A stretch of DNA of 64,000 nucleotides from Camellia lanceoleosa (GCA_025200525.1 CM045761.1:56507438-56571437), one strand, 5' to 3'. Numbered from the stretch's first letter, positions 44,806 to 57,400 are shown. The notes: generated from the sequence alone by a model not told the origin. A program made the numbers and translations.

Positions 44806-46224
44806 TGTCACACCCTTAACATTTAATTAAATACCACATAAATATTTATAGTTATATATAATTGTGGTTATATGTGATAATATATTATTAAAACAATAAA
44901 TAAATACTAATAACAATAATAATAAAATAAATATATGGAACAAGAATAATAATAATAATAATAATAGTGGGAGTGATAGTAAAATAAAATAATTAATTTT
45001 CTGTTGGTATGCGATAAAGTGTCATTTAATTAGTTTTTTTTTTTTTTTTTTATCAAACGAGTGGTACATAATTAGTATAAAGAATTGGGTCAAAATATAA
45101 TTACTATAAAAGTTAATATAATAAGATAAGTATAAATCTAGGCAGATTCTAATCCAAATCTAAGGAAGATCGGTTGTGGGCACATGTCGAGTGATGGCAC
45201 AGTTTGCCTCTCTATAAATAGGGGGGAGTTGATCAAGAATCAAGATCAGTGGAATAAAAAAAAAAAGAAAAAAAGAAAAGAAAAGAAGAAGAAACACGCT
45301 GGAGTATTGGAGGTAGGAAACTTATAATAAGAAGGGTTGTGATAGTGGAAGGTAAAGGCTAAGGATCAATATTAAGGTGAGTTATATTATATCTTGAGTT
45401 ATCATAATATATTTTATGTATATTTTGACTTATCATAATTTATTTTATACAAGTTATGTTTTATAAATTATATTAATATTTCAATTACATTGATTAATTT
45501 TTTAACTCTATTTGTTTAAAATGAAACTTATGGATATGATTGTTTAAATTATAAAAAATATTTGACTATGACCTTATAAACAATTATATTTTGTAAGTAT
45601 CACCACGGGAGTCTCACGCATTGGGAGCTTAAATAATCATTGGCCTCTGTTTGGCCACTTTGTGGTCCTCTGTTTGTCATGGATCCATTGACCTTTGTTT
45701 TGACTGTGACTTCTGTGACCTCTGTTCTGTTCTGTTCTATACCGTGACTATGGTTATTTATTTATATAATTTATGTAATTTAGTTTCTGCCACTTAAATA
45801 ATTTATTTACTAAATTAAATTATGTAAATATTTTGGCTTAACTAACTATCCATGATTATTTTGTATTCTCTATACTCTTGGCATAATATTTCTCACTCTG
45901 CTATGTGCTTATAGCTGTTATCCTTTCAGGTGATGAGATGTAAGAAAGACCCATAACTTCGTGCAGTGGAACTTGTGCAAGAAATTGATGCGGATTCGTT
46001 AATTTGATTTTCTTTTCTTTTCTTCCTGTCGTTTTTTTTTATGGCCGGTTGCTGCATAATAAAATAATAAAAGCCTATGGATGTATTTTTTTTTTAAATA
46101 GTAGAATGAAGTAATTTCTTGTTTAATTATTTTTATTTCCTCTTGCGCAGTTTAATTTGCTACGATTAGAATAAGTTAGTAAGTTGCGATTCTAACCCTA
46201 AACCCTTGGGGTTGGGTCGTAACA
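44806..46224 (+). mobile_element. 3' LTR of chromovirus 2
   Basis: 1419 bp, starts TGTCACACCC, ends GGGTCGTAACA, followed by the GACGG duplication. TATAAATA at 45213-45220 is the undisturbed version of the site that the MULE duplicated in the 5' LTR. Confidence 0.93.
45213..45220 (+). promoter_or_regulatory. TATA box of chromovirus 2 LTR
   Basis: TATAAATA followed by a G-run. The 5' LTR counterparts are at 29226-29232 and 30584-30591. Confidence 0.6.
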
Positions 46225-46760
46225 GACGGGCTTGGGCAAAGACATTAAATAACCTGAGCAATCTGAAACTCGAATTATACATATATAGATATATAAAAAT
46301 ATTAAATATATATATAAATTATTAGTCATTACATGATATTAAAGTAATTTAAATTATTAAATCATATTGAAGATATATTATATATACAAATTATATTCAA
46401 AACAAATATATATATTAAATATATATTGTAAAGACTACTACAGCGGCATCTCTCTTACATTATATAAATTATTTGTTTTGATGATATTAATGATTTTCTA
46501 TATATATAAAAAAAAATGTAAATAAAGTCAAATTAATAATTTAATAATGTAGCTACAAAAAAAAAAAAAAAAAAAAAATACAACTCGGGCAATTTGGACA
46601 ACTCGGGCAATTCGAGTTTAATCAAGCCGAGCTTGGACAGGCAATCTCAGGTTACAATTCGGGCTTTGGCGGGCCTGGACGGATCTTAGCACACTTGGGC
46701 TGGGTTTTGACAATCTCTCAACCTGACCGAATTTGCTCGAGTTGCACTCCTACATAAAAA

Positions 46761-47150
46761 TATTTTGTAACTCACATCATTTACATAAATTTAAACTCTA
46801 ATATAATAATATATTTTTATATTATGTTACAGTTCTTATAATATTTTACGTCTAATTTTAAACAAAAGTTAATTTTAGTAATAAATTTAAAAAAAAAAAC
46901 ACTTGAAATATAAACGGTCAAAGTGAAAAAATAAAATAAAATTATGAGATCAAAATAGGAAAGTGACCAAACATAAAGGGGCAAAGTGTTCTTTTAAATT
47001 ATATTTGTCATCTATTGTTTTAAATAAATATAATCTAATCATGTTACTAATAATATTTAATTAATTTCATTTTTTACGTAAATAATTTATTTGATAAATC
47101 TTACAAAATGAGTAATTCAAATTATGAAAATAGATTCAAAGTGAACCCAC
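46761..47150. other. AT-rich intergenic sequence
   Basis: Continuation of the sequence left of 28645. No gene. Confidence 0.5.
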
Positions 47151-47153
47151 TAA

Positions 47154-47496
47154 GAGCATCTCCAATCGTTCAATAGATGTTTTTATCAAATTTGAGTTAA
47201 AAATTTAATTTGATACAATACACTCTAGCCCTTTCATCAAATCTGGCCAGTCGACCGGCCGGTCGTCCGACTAGAGTAAATTTTTATCAAATTCATTCCA
47301 AAATCGGTTATCTGAGAGGATGTTCGGATAGACATCTGAATGGACATCCAGTCCCAACACTCCCTTCATTTGATGAAAAATGTACCGTTTCCTTTATTTG
47401 ATATCAAACTGATGAAACGATTGAAGCACCGTTTTCATCAATTTTTTTATCAAATTTAAATTCGATAAAAGATTTGATGAAAAATTAGAGATGGTC
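47154..47496. mobile_element. Harbinger/Tourist-like MITE 1
   Basis: It starts GAGCATCTCCAATCG and ends, reversed, GACCATCTCTAAT. Flanks are TAA and TAT, a decayed 3-bp TAA duplication. It contains repeated ATTTGATGAAA words and a GC-rich palindromic patch GTCGACCGGCCGGTCG near 47253. Confidence 0.72.
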
Positions 47497-47534
47497 TATG
47501 TGGAATTATTATATTTATATTGGCATTTTGTCTA

Positions 47535-47691
47535 GAAAAATGCTAGAAATCCTAAAAATTTTATTAAAATTTATACCAAATGTCTTACATGGGTGTGAGA
47601 TTCACACCATGTGAGTCCCATATGGGTCTCACACCAATGTGAGACATTTATAAAATTTTTAATAGAACTTTTAGAATTTCTAACATTACTC
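47535..47691. mobile_element. Small Mutator-type MITE
   Basis: 157 bp, inverted ends GAAAAATGCTAGAAAT and reversed GAGTAATGTTAGAAAT. The perfect 9-bp duplication TTTTGTCTA lies at 47526-47534 and 47692-47700. The centre carries a GGTGTGAGA-type inverted repeat, so nearly the whole element folds into one hairpin. Confidence 0.88.
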
Positions 47692-47700
47692 TTTTGTCTA

Positions 47701-48220
47701 ACAATATAATATTTGGGATTGGTTTAGGTCCCAATTTATGTAGTTGGTTTTTTTTTTATTTCTTTTTTCTTTTTATTAGAAACCTAATAATATTATATTT
47801 ATCATAATTTTATATCATAATATATTTACATTTCATTTGCCGCAAAATATTGGGTGTCCTACTTGGATTTATTTTTAATATACTATGAATCCATTATTAA
47901 CTCAAAAATTATTTAAAATTATCATTTTATAGTTCAAATTTATTCTATATATAAACTCTATACTATATAAATTTAATCTCCACTACTCATCGAGAAAAAT
48001 CTAAGTGGATAAGTCTGGATATACAACTTATTCTTTTTAATATAGTGTTAATGCATTGAGATGATAGACATCAATTTTAATGAATGAGTCTTCCAAATAA
48101 GCCACTTTTTTTTTTTTTTTTTTGACATTTTTTTTTTGCAAAATTATGTAATTTTTTCCCCTACCAATCCGTCTTCTATAAATAAATCTAAAAATTATAT
48201 TTTGTTTTTTTTAAATTAAA
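47701..48220. other. AT-rich intergenic sequence
   Basis: No feature recognised apart from T-tracts near 48105-48140. Confidence 0.5.
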
Positions 48221-48221
48221 T

Positions 48222-48599
48222 GGTAAATACACTTACACCTCCTAAGATTTAGGTTTAATACATATCACTTTCTGACATTTGGAAAATTACACTAACCCCC
48301 TGTTATTGTAACTATTTAGACGAAATAAAGATATTGAACTCATACACTCTCTCTTTTCTTGCTTTGCTTTGCTTTATTTTATTTTTTCTTTTTTTTCTTT
48401 TTTTTTTCTTCCTTTCCTTTGCTTTGCTTTATTTTTTTTATTGTAATTTCTTCTATTTTTCTATTAAGAGTTGTTGCCTTTTATATAAGGGAGTTTGTGA
48501 AATGAGACTATTAACCACAAAGTAGAAATGTAATTTTTAGAATGTCAGGATGTGGGATGTAATTATACCAAATCTCAGGGGATGTCAATATAATTTACC
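48222..48599. mobile_element. Inverted-repeat element of unknown superfamily
   Basis: The left end GGTAAATACACTTACACC, then CTCCTAAGATTT, matches the reversed right end GGTAAATTATATTGACATC, then CCCTGAGATTT. No convincing target duplication. The centre is a T-rich run (48350-48440). Confidence 0.55.
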
Positions 48600-49140
48600 A
48601 AAATTTAAAAAAAGCCAAAATAAGCACATAATATATATATATATATATATTTTTACTTATTTTTATCTTTTTTGAAATTTTTTTAAAAATTTTAAAATTT
48701 TCAATTTACTTTGCTGAGTATAATCTAGATCTTAAATTTTTTTAAAAAAATATTCACACAAAATGAAAAGTAAGCCAACCCCCCATTTCATTAAAATTTT
48801 TATGAAATTTAAATTTATTGAAAGATTTTAGTGAATAATTTAGAGGGAATATACTTTGGTGCACAATGCACACTGTATGCAACTTTATACAAAATTATGT
48901 AAGTTTATGTGAAATTGTATTCAACTTATATATTTTTGTAAAATTACTTATGTAAATTCGTGAAAACTTACATAATTTTATGTAGAGAACCAATTATAAG
49001 AAGGGGAAAAAAAAAAAAATTTCTCTTTCTCTGTCTTTATTGTCATGGCTAATGTGATGGTACACACCATCAAATGCAAGTTATGACATTTATAGGATTG
49101 GTTATCACAAAAATCATAACTTAATCTTATGAAAGTCCTA
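48600..49140. other. AT-rich intergenic sequence with imperfect inverted repeats
   Basis: 48890-48990 has several copies of ACATAATTTT/AAATTATGTAAG in both directions, suggesting a decayed hairpin element. No gene. Confidence 0.45.
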
Positions 49141-49144
49141 ACTT

Positions 49145-49555
49145 AGGTTTTGTTTGGAAAGTGGGTTAGCTTTTTGACTATTTTAGGGTTGGTTTAGGAT
49201 ATTCTAAAAAAGTGCACTTTTTGACTTATTGGTTTATATGGGTTGGGTTTGATGTGATGTGTTAGAGAGGTGATGTGATTTAAATAAGATGATGTGACTT
49301 AAATAGGATAGTGAATTTTAAATTTTTGTATTATTTAGGTTATGCCAAACTTGGCTTTAGTATAAGGTTAAAAAACCTCATTTAGGTCGGTCTTTTATTT
49401 TTTCTTATTTTTTTGACTTTTGTGAAATAAAAAAATGCAATTATTATAATTTGAATATAACATTTTGTCTAAATTGACTTTTTAACCTATTTTGTCATTT
49501 TGTGACTATTTTAGCTTGGTAGTCTCATGGCAAGCGAGGGCTTAACCAAACATCA
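49145..49555. mobile_element. Possible MITE
   Basis: The ends GGTTTTGTTTGGAAAG and reversed GATGTTTGGTTAAGC share the TGTTTGG start common to many plant MITEs, and GACTATTTTAG recurs inverted near each end. Weak evidence only. Confidence 0.35.
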
Positions 49556-49700
49556 AATAATAAATTATAACTATTTTTTTTTAAATCATAATTAAAACAA
49601 TGTCATAACTTTACTTCAGAATGTATAACTAACACTATTGTATATATAACTAATTCATAATTCATAATTCATAATTCATAATTCATAACTAACACTCTAA

Positions 49701-50051
49701 GACCATCTCCAATAGTTCATTAAATTTAAATTTGATGAAAAAACTTAATTTTTGTTGCTCCAACCAGCACCGAATCTTTCATCAAATCTAGGATTTCTCA
49801 AATCTTTCATGAAATTGAGGATATATGTATCTTTCATTTAATTACTGTTCATATTCGTTGGATTTTCACTGTCAGATATCCCTCTAAATGACTACCTTAA
49901 GACAAAAATTTGTAAAAAAATTAGTCGAACATCTGCTTGGTCAACTGGTATTTTGATGAAACTTTAAAAACCTTCGTTAGAACACTTGATTTCAAATGGA
50001 GCTTTTACTCAAATTTGATGAAAAAAAAAAGATGAACCGTTGGAAATGGCC
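49701..50051. mobile_element. Harbinger/Tourist-like MITE 2
   Basis: Starts GACCATCTCCAATAG and ends, reversed, GGCCATTTCCAACGG, with TAA at 49698-49700 and 50052-50054. Related to MITE 1 by ends and by ATTTGATGAAA words. Confidence 0.78.
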
Positions 50052-50054
50052 TAA

Positions 50055-50900
50055 TACATCATAATTAAATAGCTCAAACATCTTGGTAAAATCTTAGGCT
50101 TCATTTGGTTTAATTTTTGAAATGAAATTTGAGTTTTAAGTTGTATTTTGATAGATAAGTTTTTAAAAAGAGAAAACTTGTTTGGTTATGAATTTTGAAA
50201 AGAATTTTGAGTTTTGAATTGTATTTTAAAATTGTTTTGAGTTTTTTTTTTAAGGATAAATTTTTTTGTTGTAAATATTTGTTTACCTTTTTTAATATAC
50301 GTTGTGTTTACTACATTTAAGCATTGTATTTTTTTTTAAATATTTAAAAAAATTTTAAAAATTATTTTTTTTATTTTAAATATATAATTTTTATTTATTT
50401 TATTTTATGAATATATTTTAAATTTTTTTAATTTTTATTTTAAATATTTAATTTTTTTTATTTTAAAAATTTTTGAATTACCCATATATATTTAAATCAT
50501 AATAAATTATTCGGCTAATACTTAATAAAAATAATAAAATAATTTTTTCAAAAAAATAAAAAATAATTTTCTTCAAAATTAAAGAAAAATATATTTTTTC
50601 AAAAAAGTAAAAAAATAAAAAATAAAAAAATTGATTATAAATTTTAAAAAGAATTTTTTAATTAATTTTTAAAAATTTTAAGTATAATGATTTGAGCCCT
50701 GAGTCACATCACGTTCTTACTTTTTATACATTTAAAAAAAATCAAAAAAACTAATTGTTAACCAACTCTTCAAAATAACCCGAAATGAAAAAAAACGCTA
50801 CCTTAAAAATTTCGTATTACTGTCAAATTTGTCACCAATCAGTACAAAGCGACTTGTATATATAGAACTCCTCCAGAAGAAAATGCGAGTGTTTGACCTT
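50055..50900. other. AT-rich sequence upstream of the GRAS copy
   Basis: 50100-50250 shares TTTTGAGTTTTGAATTGTATTTT-like text with 26590-26660, so a decayed MITE end may lie here. The rest is T/A-rich. Confidence 0.45.
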
Positions 50901-51179
50901 CACCATTTGAGCGATCACTGCCTAAGAAAATAGCTGTCCGAAGGAATTGCAAACCCTTGGAATCTTGCGTCCTGTCCAAACAGCATTGAAGAGCCGCCAT
51001 TGAAACAGAGAGCATTCAATAAGTTGAAGCTTTTTTGATTTGACTTTACCTCCGTGTAAAATATTGAAATAATGTAGAGTTTGTATTACGGTACCTTTTG
51101 AAGTCATGTTCAGCTTCTTACAATCAAATTCGATTAATGGGAAGTCAAAGATCAACCACTAGCGAGTCTACCTCACAAT

Positions 51180-54100
51180 AATTGCGCTTTTAGTTTCGCA
51201 GTTCCAATCCATTTCGCCATTGACTGTTGATCCCAATTTTGTTAGGGTTTTTTCAAGGTATGGTGTTCTTATTCGTTCTCGTCTTTGAATTTCGTGTAAT
51301 TATTGGAACTATGTCGCATAGAAATTCTTTAATTTCTCTCTTCTTCAAATTATTTCTCTAATTTTCCACTTGGGTTTTTTTGTTTTTCATGGTTTTTCTT
51401 TTGTGTATTGAATTTCACAGTTTCTCTATTAAAACAGTTGCATCTATCATAATTTTCTCTCTCACAGCTCATCTAGATCGCGGGGTTTGTTGCCCCCCCC
51501 AAAAAAAAAGAAAAAAAAAAAAATTGAATTCAATTGAAGAGAAAGAAAACTCTCATTACTTGTTTGGATGATTGAATTGGTAAGAACTGATGAGAAATAG
51601 AGAAAAAGAAATCTCTTGAAATTCATGCTTTGTTTCTCATCAAAATATATGAGAGAAACAAAAGTTGTATTTGTAATCTGCCCATTTAAACACGACGCAT
51701 TGAAAGTAGAAAGGTACATGGATCTTTGTTTATTTATTATTTCTTGTTCATCCAAACACAATGGTGAGAAACCCTACAATTTTTTTATATTTTTTTTTCT
51801 CACTGAGAAACCATGATTTTATCATTTATTTTCTCGCCTAGTTTAGCGAACGGACTGATAATAATTGTTTTGATTTGACTTACTGAAATTTGGATATTAT
51901 TTCACTACAGGTTGAGTTATTGGAGTTGAACTTTCATCCAATTTCTCTACAAGAAAGCTGCTCATGGATTCATTTTTGTGGGCATTTCCTGATTCCAAGA
52001 ATGGATATGAATGCAATCACGGGTCAGTTTCAGCCTATTCAGATTCTAATGTTGTCAAAGGATTTCAACTCAAAGACACCTCCCTAGATTATAATGTTGT
52101 GGACCTTCCCCTGACTTCAGATGTTTCAGACCCTGTGATTCACTGTACCGATGTATCCAACAGATTGGACAGAGATTCTGCTGAAGAAAATGGCTTCTCT
52201 GATGCTGTTTTGAGGTTCGTAAATCAGGTATTAATGGAAGATGATTCAGAGGATAAGGACTGCACAATCCAGGACTCCACTCTTCATGCTGCTGAGAAAT
52301 CCTTCTACGAAATACTTAATGAGAAATATCCTTCATTGCCCAGTCAGCCACTGCACCATGATGATCCAAGCAGCAGCTTAGATGATAGCATTACTCACTG
52401 TTGCAGCAATTGCAGTGGCAGCTCTATCAGTCCTAACAACTCTATTGAATCATCCATGATTACAGATCTCCACAAGTATGAATCTTCTCAAATACATAAC
52501 CCTTATATTGACCACACCTTACCGACCAATTCACAATCATTCTGCTCTTCTGGCTCCTCTGGTCATACTGGGCTAGTGGAGTCTCTTTTGAATCCGGTTT
52601 TGGAGAGTCGATCTAGTTGGCAATTCAATAAGGGGATAGAGGAGACAGAGAAGATCCTATCCCTGGAAAAGAATGGGAACTTGGTCGATCAATTCTATAG
52701 CGAAGCATCTAAAAGTGGAAGTAGTTTAACATATTTTGAGAACCAGGGATTAACCCATCCTGTATCAAAGCAAATAGTTTTGAAAGTAAAACCTGATCCG
52801 GAAAAGGATGAAGTGGACTTGCCAGATAGTAGTTTGCTGAAGGGAAGAAAAACCATCACCGAGAGGAGAGTGATTTAGAAGAAGGAAGAAGTAACAAGCA
52901 TTTGGCCGTCTATACTGAAGAGTCTGTTTTACATGAGATGTTTGATAAGGTATTGTCCTTTTATGGTAACAATGCTGAGTCTGGATTAAATCCTCATGAT
53001 GGTGGTGCCTTTCCAAATGGTTCAAGTTGGGAGTCACAGCAAAATGGGCTAACAAAAGGGTTGAATTGGGAAATGATCTACACTAAAAAGGGGTTAGCAA
53101 AAGGAAGCAGTTGATATGAGGAATCTTCTGATACAATGTATGCAATCTGTAGCAAACAATGATCACCAGAGTGCAAGAAAACTACTGAGGCAGATAAGGT
53201 GGCGTTCTTCTCCTCGGGTGATGGGTCCCAAAGGATGGCATTACTTTGCCAACAGCCTTGAGGCACGCTTGGTTGGTACTGGGAGTTCAGAAAATAGAGC
53301 CCTCGCTGCCAGTATGTCATATGTTGATGTTTTGAAAGCTTATAAGTTGTTCCTCTCGACATTCCCTTTCATGGAGTCATCACATTTCTTTGCAACCCAA
53401 ATGATTATGGAACGGGCTGCCAAAGTAACAAGTCTTCACATTATTCATTTCGGGCTATGTCTGGTATTCAATGGATACCCTTATTCAGCGTCTCTCAACA
53501 AGACCGGTGGATCTCCCAAGCCGCATCACGGAATAGACTTTCCACAAGTGGGTTTCCGCCAGCTGCAAGGGTTATGACGAAACAGGATGTCGCAGCAAAA
53601 TATTGTGATAAGTTCAACGTTCCATTCGAGTACAATGGCATTGCACAAAAATGGGAAACTGTTAATGTCGAAGATCTTGGAATCGAGAAGGATGAATTGC
53701 TTGTTGTAAACTGTTTGTACCATCTTATGCACATACTTGACGAAACAATTATGCAGCATAGTCCTCGCGATGCTGTTTTGAACTTGATTTTGAGGATTAA
53801 CCCAGATATTTTTATACATGGAATAGTTAATGGGAACTACAATTCCCCCTTTTTTGTCTCAAGGTTCCGTGAGGCTCTCTTCCACTTCTCTGCATTTTTT
53901 GACATGTTGGAGGCTAATGTGCCCCGTGAAAATCATGAGAGGATGGTTTTCGAGAGGGACATATGGGGGAAGGAAATTCTGAATGTCATAGCGTGTGAAG
54001 GATTGGAGAGGACAGAAAGGCCAGAGACGTACAAGCATTGGCAGATTCGGATGCTGAGGGCTGGCTTCAAGCAACTTCCTCTGAACCAGGAGATCATTAA

Positions 54101-54227
54101 ACAAATAAGGACTAGGGTGAAATCAAAGTACCACAAGGACTTTTTTGTGGATGATGCTAGCCAGTGGATGTTAAGTGGGTGGAAAGGACGAGCACTCTTT
54201 GCTCTCTCCTGTTGGAAGCCTGCCTAG
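51180..54227 (+). pseudogene. GRAS-family transcription factor pseudogene (SCL14/SCL9-like)
   Basis: The copy resembles LISCL-type GRAS regulators, nuclear proteins. An N-terminal variable region starts MDSFLWAFPDSK at 51964 and contains the acidic FVNQVLMEDDSEDKD and FYEILNEKYPSLP blocks. The GRAS domain begins near 53116 (MRNLLIQCMQSVANND), followed by a VHIID-type box near 53434, then VNCLYHLMHILDE, the PFYRE block (FFVSRFREALFHF) and the SAW block ending WKGRALFALSCWKPA before TAG. At least three frame changes disrupt it: near 52845 (A-run), 53060-53100 and 53445-53460. A compensated pair may lie near 53210. The VHIID aspartate is replaced by His (LHIIHFG). It may be a recent pseudogene or, less likely, a sequencing-error-ridden gene. 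Confidence 0.88.
51258..51910 (+). other. Probable 5' UTR intron of the GRAS pseudogene
   Basis: Donor AAG/GTATGG at 51257-51258 and acceptor TTTCACTACAG/GTTGAG at 51910-51911 bracket a T-rich 653-bp stretch just before the start codon at 51964. GRAS genes of this group often have one intron in the 5' UTR. Its retention argues against a processed (retrocopied) pseudogene. Confidence 0.6.
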
Positions 54228-54302
54228 TAGTTCTGCAAATCCGCTTAACAATTCTCAGCAGAGGTGGGTGATGACTGTATATAAGTTTTTATCCTCTGGG
54301 CT

Positions 54303-54432
54303 GTGTTTGGATTTTGAATTTGTGGAGGGAAAAGTGAATGAAATAAAAGCTGGGTTTTTTTTCTTTCTTTCACAAATCCCATTCATTTTCATTTCTCTCG
54401 ACAAATCTCCCACAAATTCAGAATCCAAACAC
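54303..54432. mobile_element. Small inverted-repeat MITE 75 bp after the GRAS stop
   Basis: The left arm GTGTTTGGATTTTGAATTTG pairs with the reversed right arm GTGTTTGGATTCTGAATTTG. The imperfect flanks TGGGCT/TGGGTT may be a target duplication. Confidence 0.6.
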
Positions 54433-54439
54433 TGGGTTC

Positions 54440-57400
54440 ATGTTTGTTGAGTTGGATTTGGTTTGTAATGACCCAGATATTTTATAGCCTCAGCAAAATT
54501 TTGTAAACTTCCATTCTATGTTGATAATTGTAGCCATAAAACATGTAGGTGATTTCCATCTTGTTTAACTTCTTGTTATCATCTGATACAAATGACACTG
54601 GTTTTGGGTTCTTGGGATGTGTCTTTGTCCAAATATATTTGAAAGCAAGTTGCTTTTTTTTTGGAAGAACATGGTCAAGCATGCAATCAATTCTGCATTT
54701 TTTTCTTTTCTTTTCTTTTCTTCTGTAGATGCTGTTAACTGGGTAAATAAATTCTCAACTATAGCTTGATGGGGCTTTGTATGATAGCTTGCAGTCTAGC
54801 TGAAAGAACAGTTGCTATTGCCAAAGCAATTATACAACTGATCAATGGCAGAATTTTCTTTTTTTGGCAACAACTGCTGTCAAAATGTAGGCTAATCCAG
54901 TATTATAATTGACTTTTGACATTGGAAGAAGAAAACAGAAGTGCATATGGAATTCTTCACATTTTCTCCATATTGATGTGCTGGTTTCATAGGTGGGAGA
55001 TTTGCTAGGAAGAAAGTATCCTACCACAAATGGAAGTCACTTGCATAAAGTAAGCTTTTAGTTTTGTGTTGTTCGAGATAATAGATTGTCATAGGTTTTG
55101 TTCTGCTTTGATGTTAGGGGTTGGAGTCTTATTTTCTTCTATCTGAAGTGTCTAGGTGTGCAAGGTACCCTCCATTTTAGGTTTGTTTTCCTAACACCCT
55201 ATTGCATGACATGTACATATCTCCCATTTTAATGCTTGGAATGTCTGAAGTTAAATTTGTTTGTTTGTTTTAATATATGAGACATTTAATGGCATGCTTT
55301 GTTAGAATAAATAGACTTATATGTTTTGTTATGCAATGGTTTTTTTTTTTTCGATAGATTTTTGTTATGCAATGTTTATAGCCTTGAATTTATATGTCAT
55401 TTGATATGAAATGGAGGGAGAATTAGAGAGGTGAACTTGAAAGACTCTTTTTCTATTGATATGTCTATACATGTTTATGTTTTCTAATCAAGGTGCTTAG
55501 TAGCCTTAATTTATTTTTCTTAACATTATTATTTATTATGTGAAAACTTAATAGAGATTAGTGATAATTAAGCATGATTAGTGCATTAAACATTAAACTT
55601 CGAATTGAAAATAAGTGTGAACAATAGATTTTTGAAAACAGTGAATTTTACAAAATGATTTGTTTTCTAGGAAAAGACTGCTAACAAGTTCACTTGATTT
55701 TGTCACATTTGGAGTAAGAATCATCGATGCAGTGCTTTCGTTATATTTATGTAGGTTGAAATGTACTTGGACTAACCTATCTTTTGAGGGGAAAACGGGT
55801 GAGTGGTTATATATTTTAGCTTATTTTTAGTAGAACTTTTTTGAAACTTAAAATCTATACTATATTCTTTGAATATGAAATGTTTTATCATTTAAGAATA
55901 TCATATGTCTATTATGTTCAATACATAAAGATCTCATCTACGGTTTTAGTTCCAACGGCCATTAGAAGACGAAAAATATACTAAAAATGTTGTTATGATA
56001 ACCTCTACCACTAGATTGTGGGGGTTTTGACAAAATTAGAGTCTACCCAGTTATGTTTTGTTATGTTATAATTTGCACCCTTTGGATGGGCATTATCACT
56101 ATGTTTGGAAATGGCAATGCATAAGAAATGTTATGCTTGAAATGTAGATTAAGTTTCAAAGCATTTAGTTTAGTTTAGTTTAGTTATGATTATTCGAAAT
56201 GAAGATATCATTGTCTTAAAAGAACATTGATATATCAGTGTCTATTGTGTTTTAGCTCACTTCTCTTCCTTATATATGTAGGTGGTGATGATATGACATA
56301 ATGGTTTGTGTTTGAAGCTATCTGCATATGTGGATAGACATGGAAGTCTTGATGTTTGAAAGCTTATTACATATTTAGTTTTTAGAAATAACAAGTTGTT
56401 GTTCTCTCTCTCTTTGTTTTTTTTGGTGTTTAGCCTGAGAATGTATAATAAAAGATAATAAAATGTTTCATTTCATTGCTTATGCACTTGCTGTACTTAT
56501 GGATTTTGTGAGATAGTTATGTTAGGAAAATTGAATGTTTTTGCTACCTAATTAAATTATACTCCAAATATTACGGCGTACCTAATCAAATTGAATGCTT
56601 TAGTTAGGCCTTAGCAGGCCAACAATTTTCCATTATTTCAGCTGTATTAATCTTGGTTTATAGTTGGTTTTGACTATGGAAGGAAGTTCTCAAAAAGTAA
56701 AAACTAAAAATCAAAATCAAAATGGGATGAACTTTAATTGCAACTGAAAGTACTATTATTCACCCAAAAAACTGAAAGTATTTCATGATAATAAAAATTT
56801 AATATTTTGAATTTTTTTTTTTATAAAAAAAAGTTCATAAAAGACAAATAAACTAACTCTATAGTTGACTTATTTTGTTTTAGTGGGCTTCTTCCAAAAA
56901 ATAATAATTTTAAGATTGTCTAGCCTGGACGGATTTAAAAAGTTACCAAAAAAAAAAAATTATTAAGGATCTGTTTGCTAACAATTTCGTTTATAATTTT
57001 CTATTTATATTTACAAAAATTTTAAAAATTAGTATATAAACTTGTTTAATAATTTTTTTTTATTTATAAAATGTAAGTCTCAGTTTTTAAATTGGGCTGA
57101 AAACTGTAAACAGAAGAATCTTGTTTTCGTTGTTTTATAAACTGCCCACGGAAGCAAAAAATACGTGGATGAACAGTCTTGGCCCAATGAGTATGTATTG
57201 TTCATATTTCAACAAATTTCATAAAACTCTCTGTGTCCTCTCATTCTCTCTGTGACACAGATAGGATTGTGCTTCTGCTTGTGATTATTATTAATTTTTG
57301 GGTAAAATTCAATTAATTTTACCCTATTGTGGCCCGAGGTCAGAGTACTTTATCTCTTATGGTTCAAATATTGTCAAAAAACTCTAATGTGATTTTGAAT
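54440..57400. other. Intergenic sequence, no gene seen
   Basis: Moderately AT-rich with no frame over 70 codons showing a domain. It probably includes the former 3' UTR of the GRAS copy at its left end. Confidence 0.55.

Larger units (their letters stand above)
28786..46224 (+). mobile_element. Chromovirus 2, complete termini, heavily nested
   Basis: LTRs run TGTSACACCC to GGGTCGTRAYA and the whole element is bounded by GACGG at 28781-28785 and 46225-46229. Order: 5' LTR, iMet-type PBS, an extra upstream ORF, gag, protease, RT, RNase H, integrase, degraded chromodomain region, PPT, 3' LTR. Four later insertions lie inside: a MULE (29233-30581), solo LTRs at 32834-34206 and 39959-42015, and a Tat/Ogre-like LTR (34759-39087). 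Confidence 0.92.
28653..46752. mobile_element. Non-autonomous hAT-like element split by a retrotransposon
   Basis: It starts TAGGGTGTAAC and ends GTTGCACTCCTA, reading TAGGAGTGCAAC in reverse. It is flanked by the perfect 8-bp duplication CATAAAAA at 28645-28652 and 46753-46760. Inner sequence on both sides repeats GGGCAA/CTCGGGC-type words. Only about 0.65 kb belongs to the element; 28786-46229 is an inserted chromovirus with one copy of its target duplication. Confidence 0.82.

Noticed and set aside
52070..54136. Several minus-strand frames opposite the GRAS copy
   Set aside because: Shadow frames of a coding strand; the plus strand explains the sequence.
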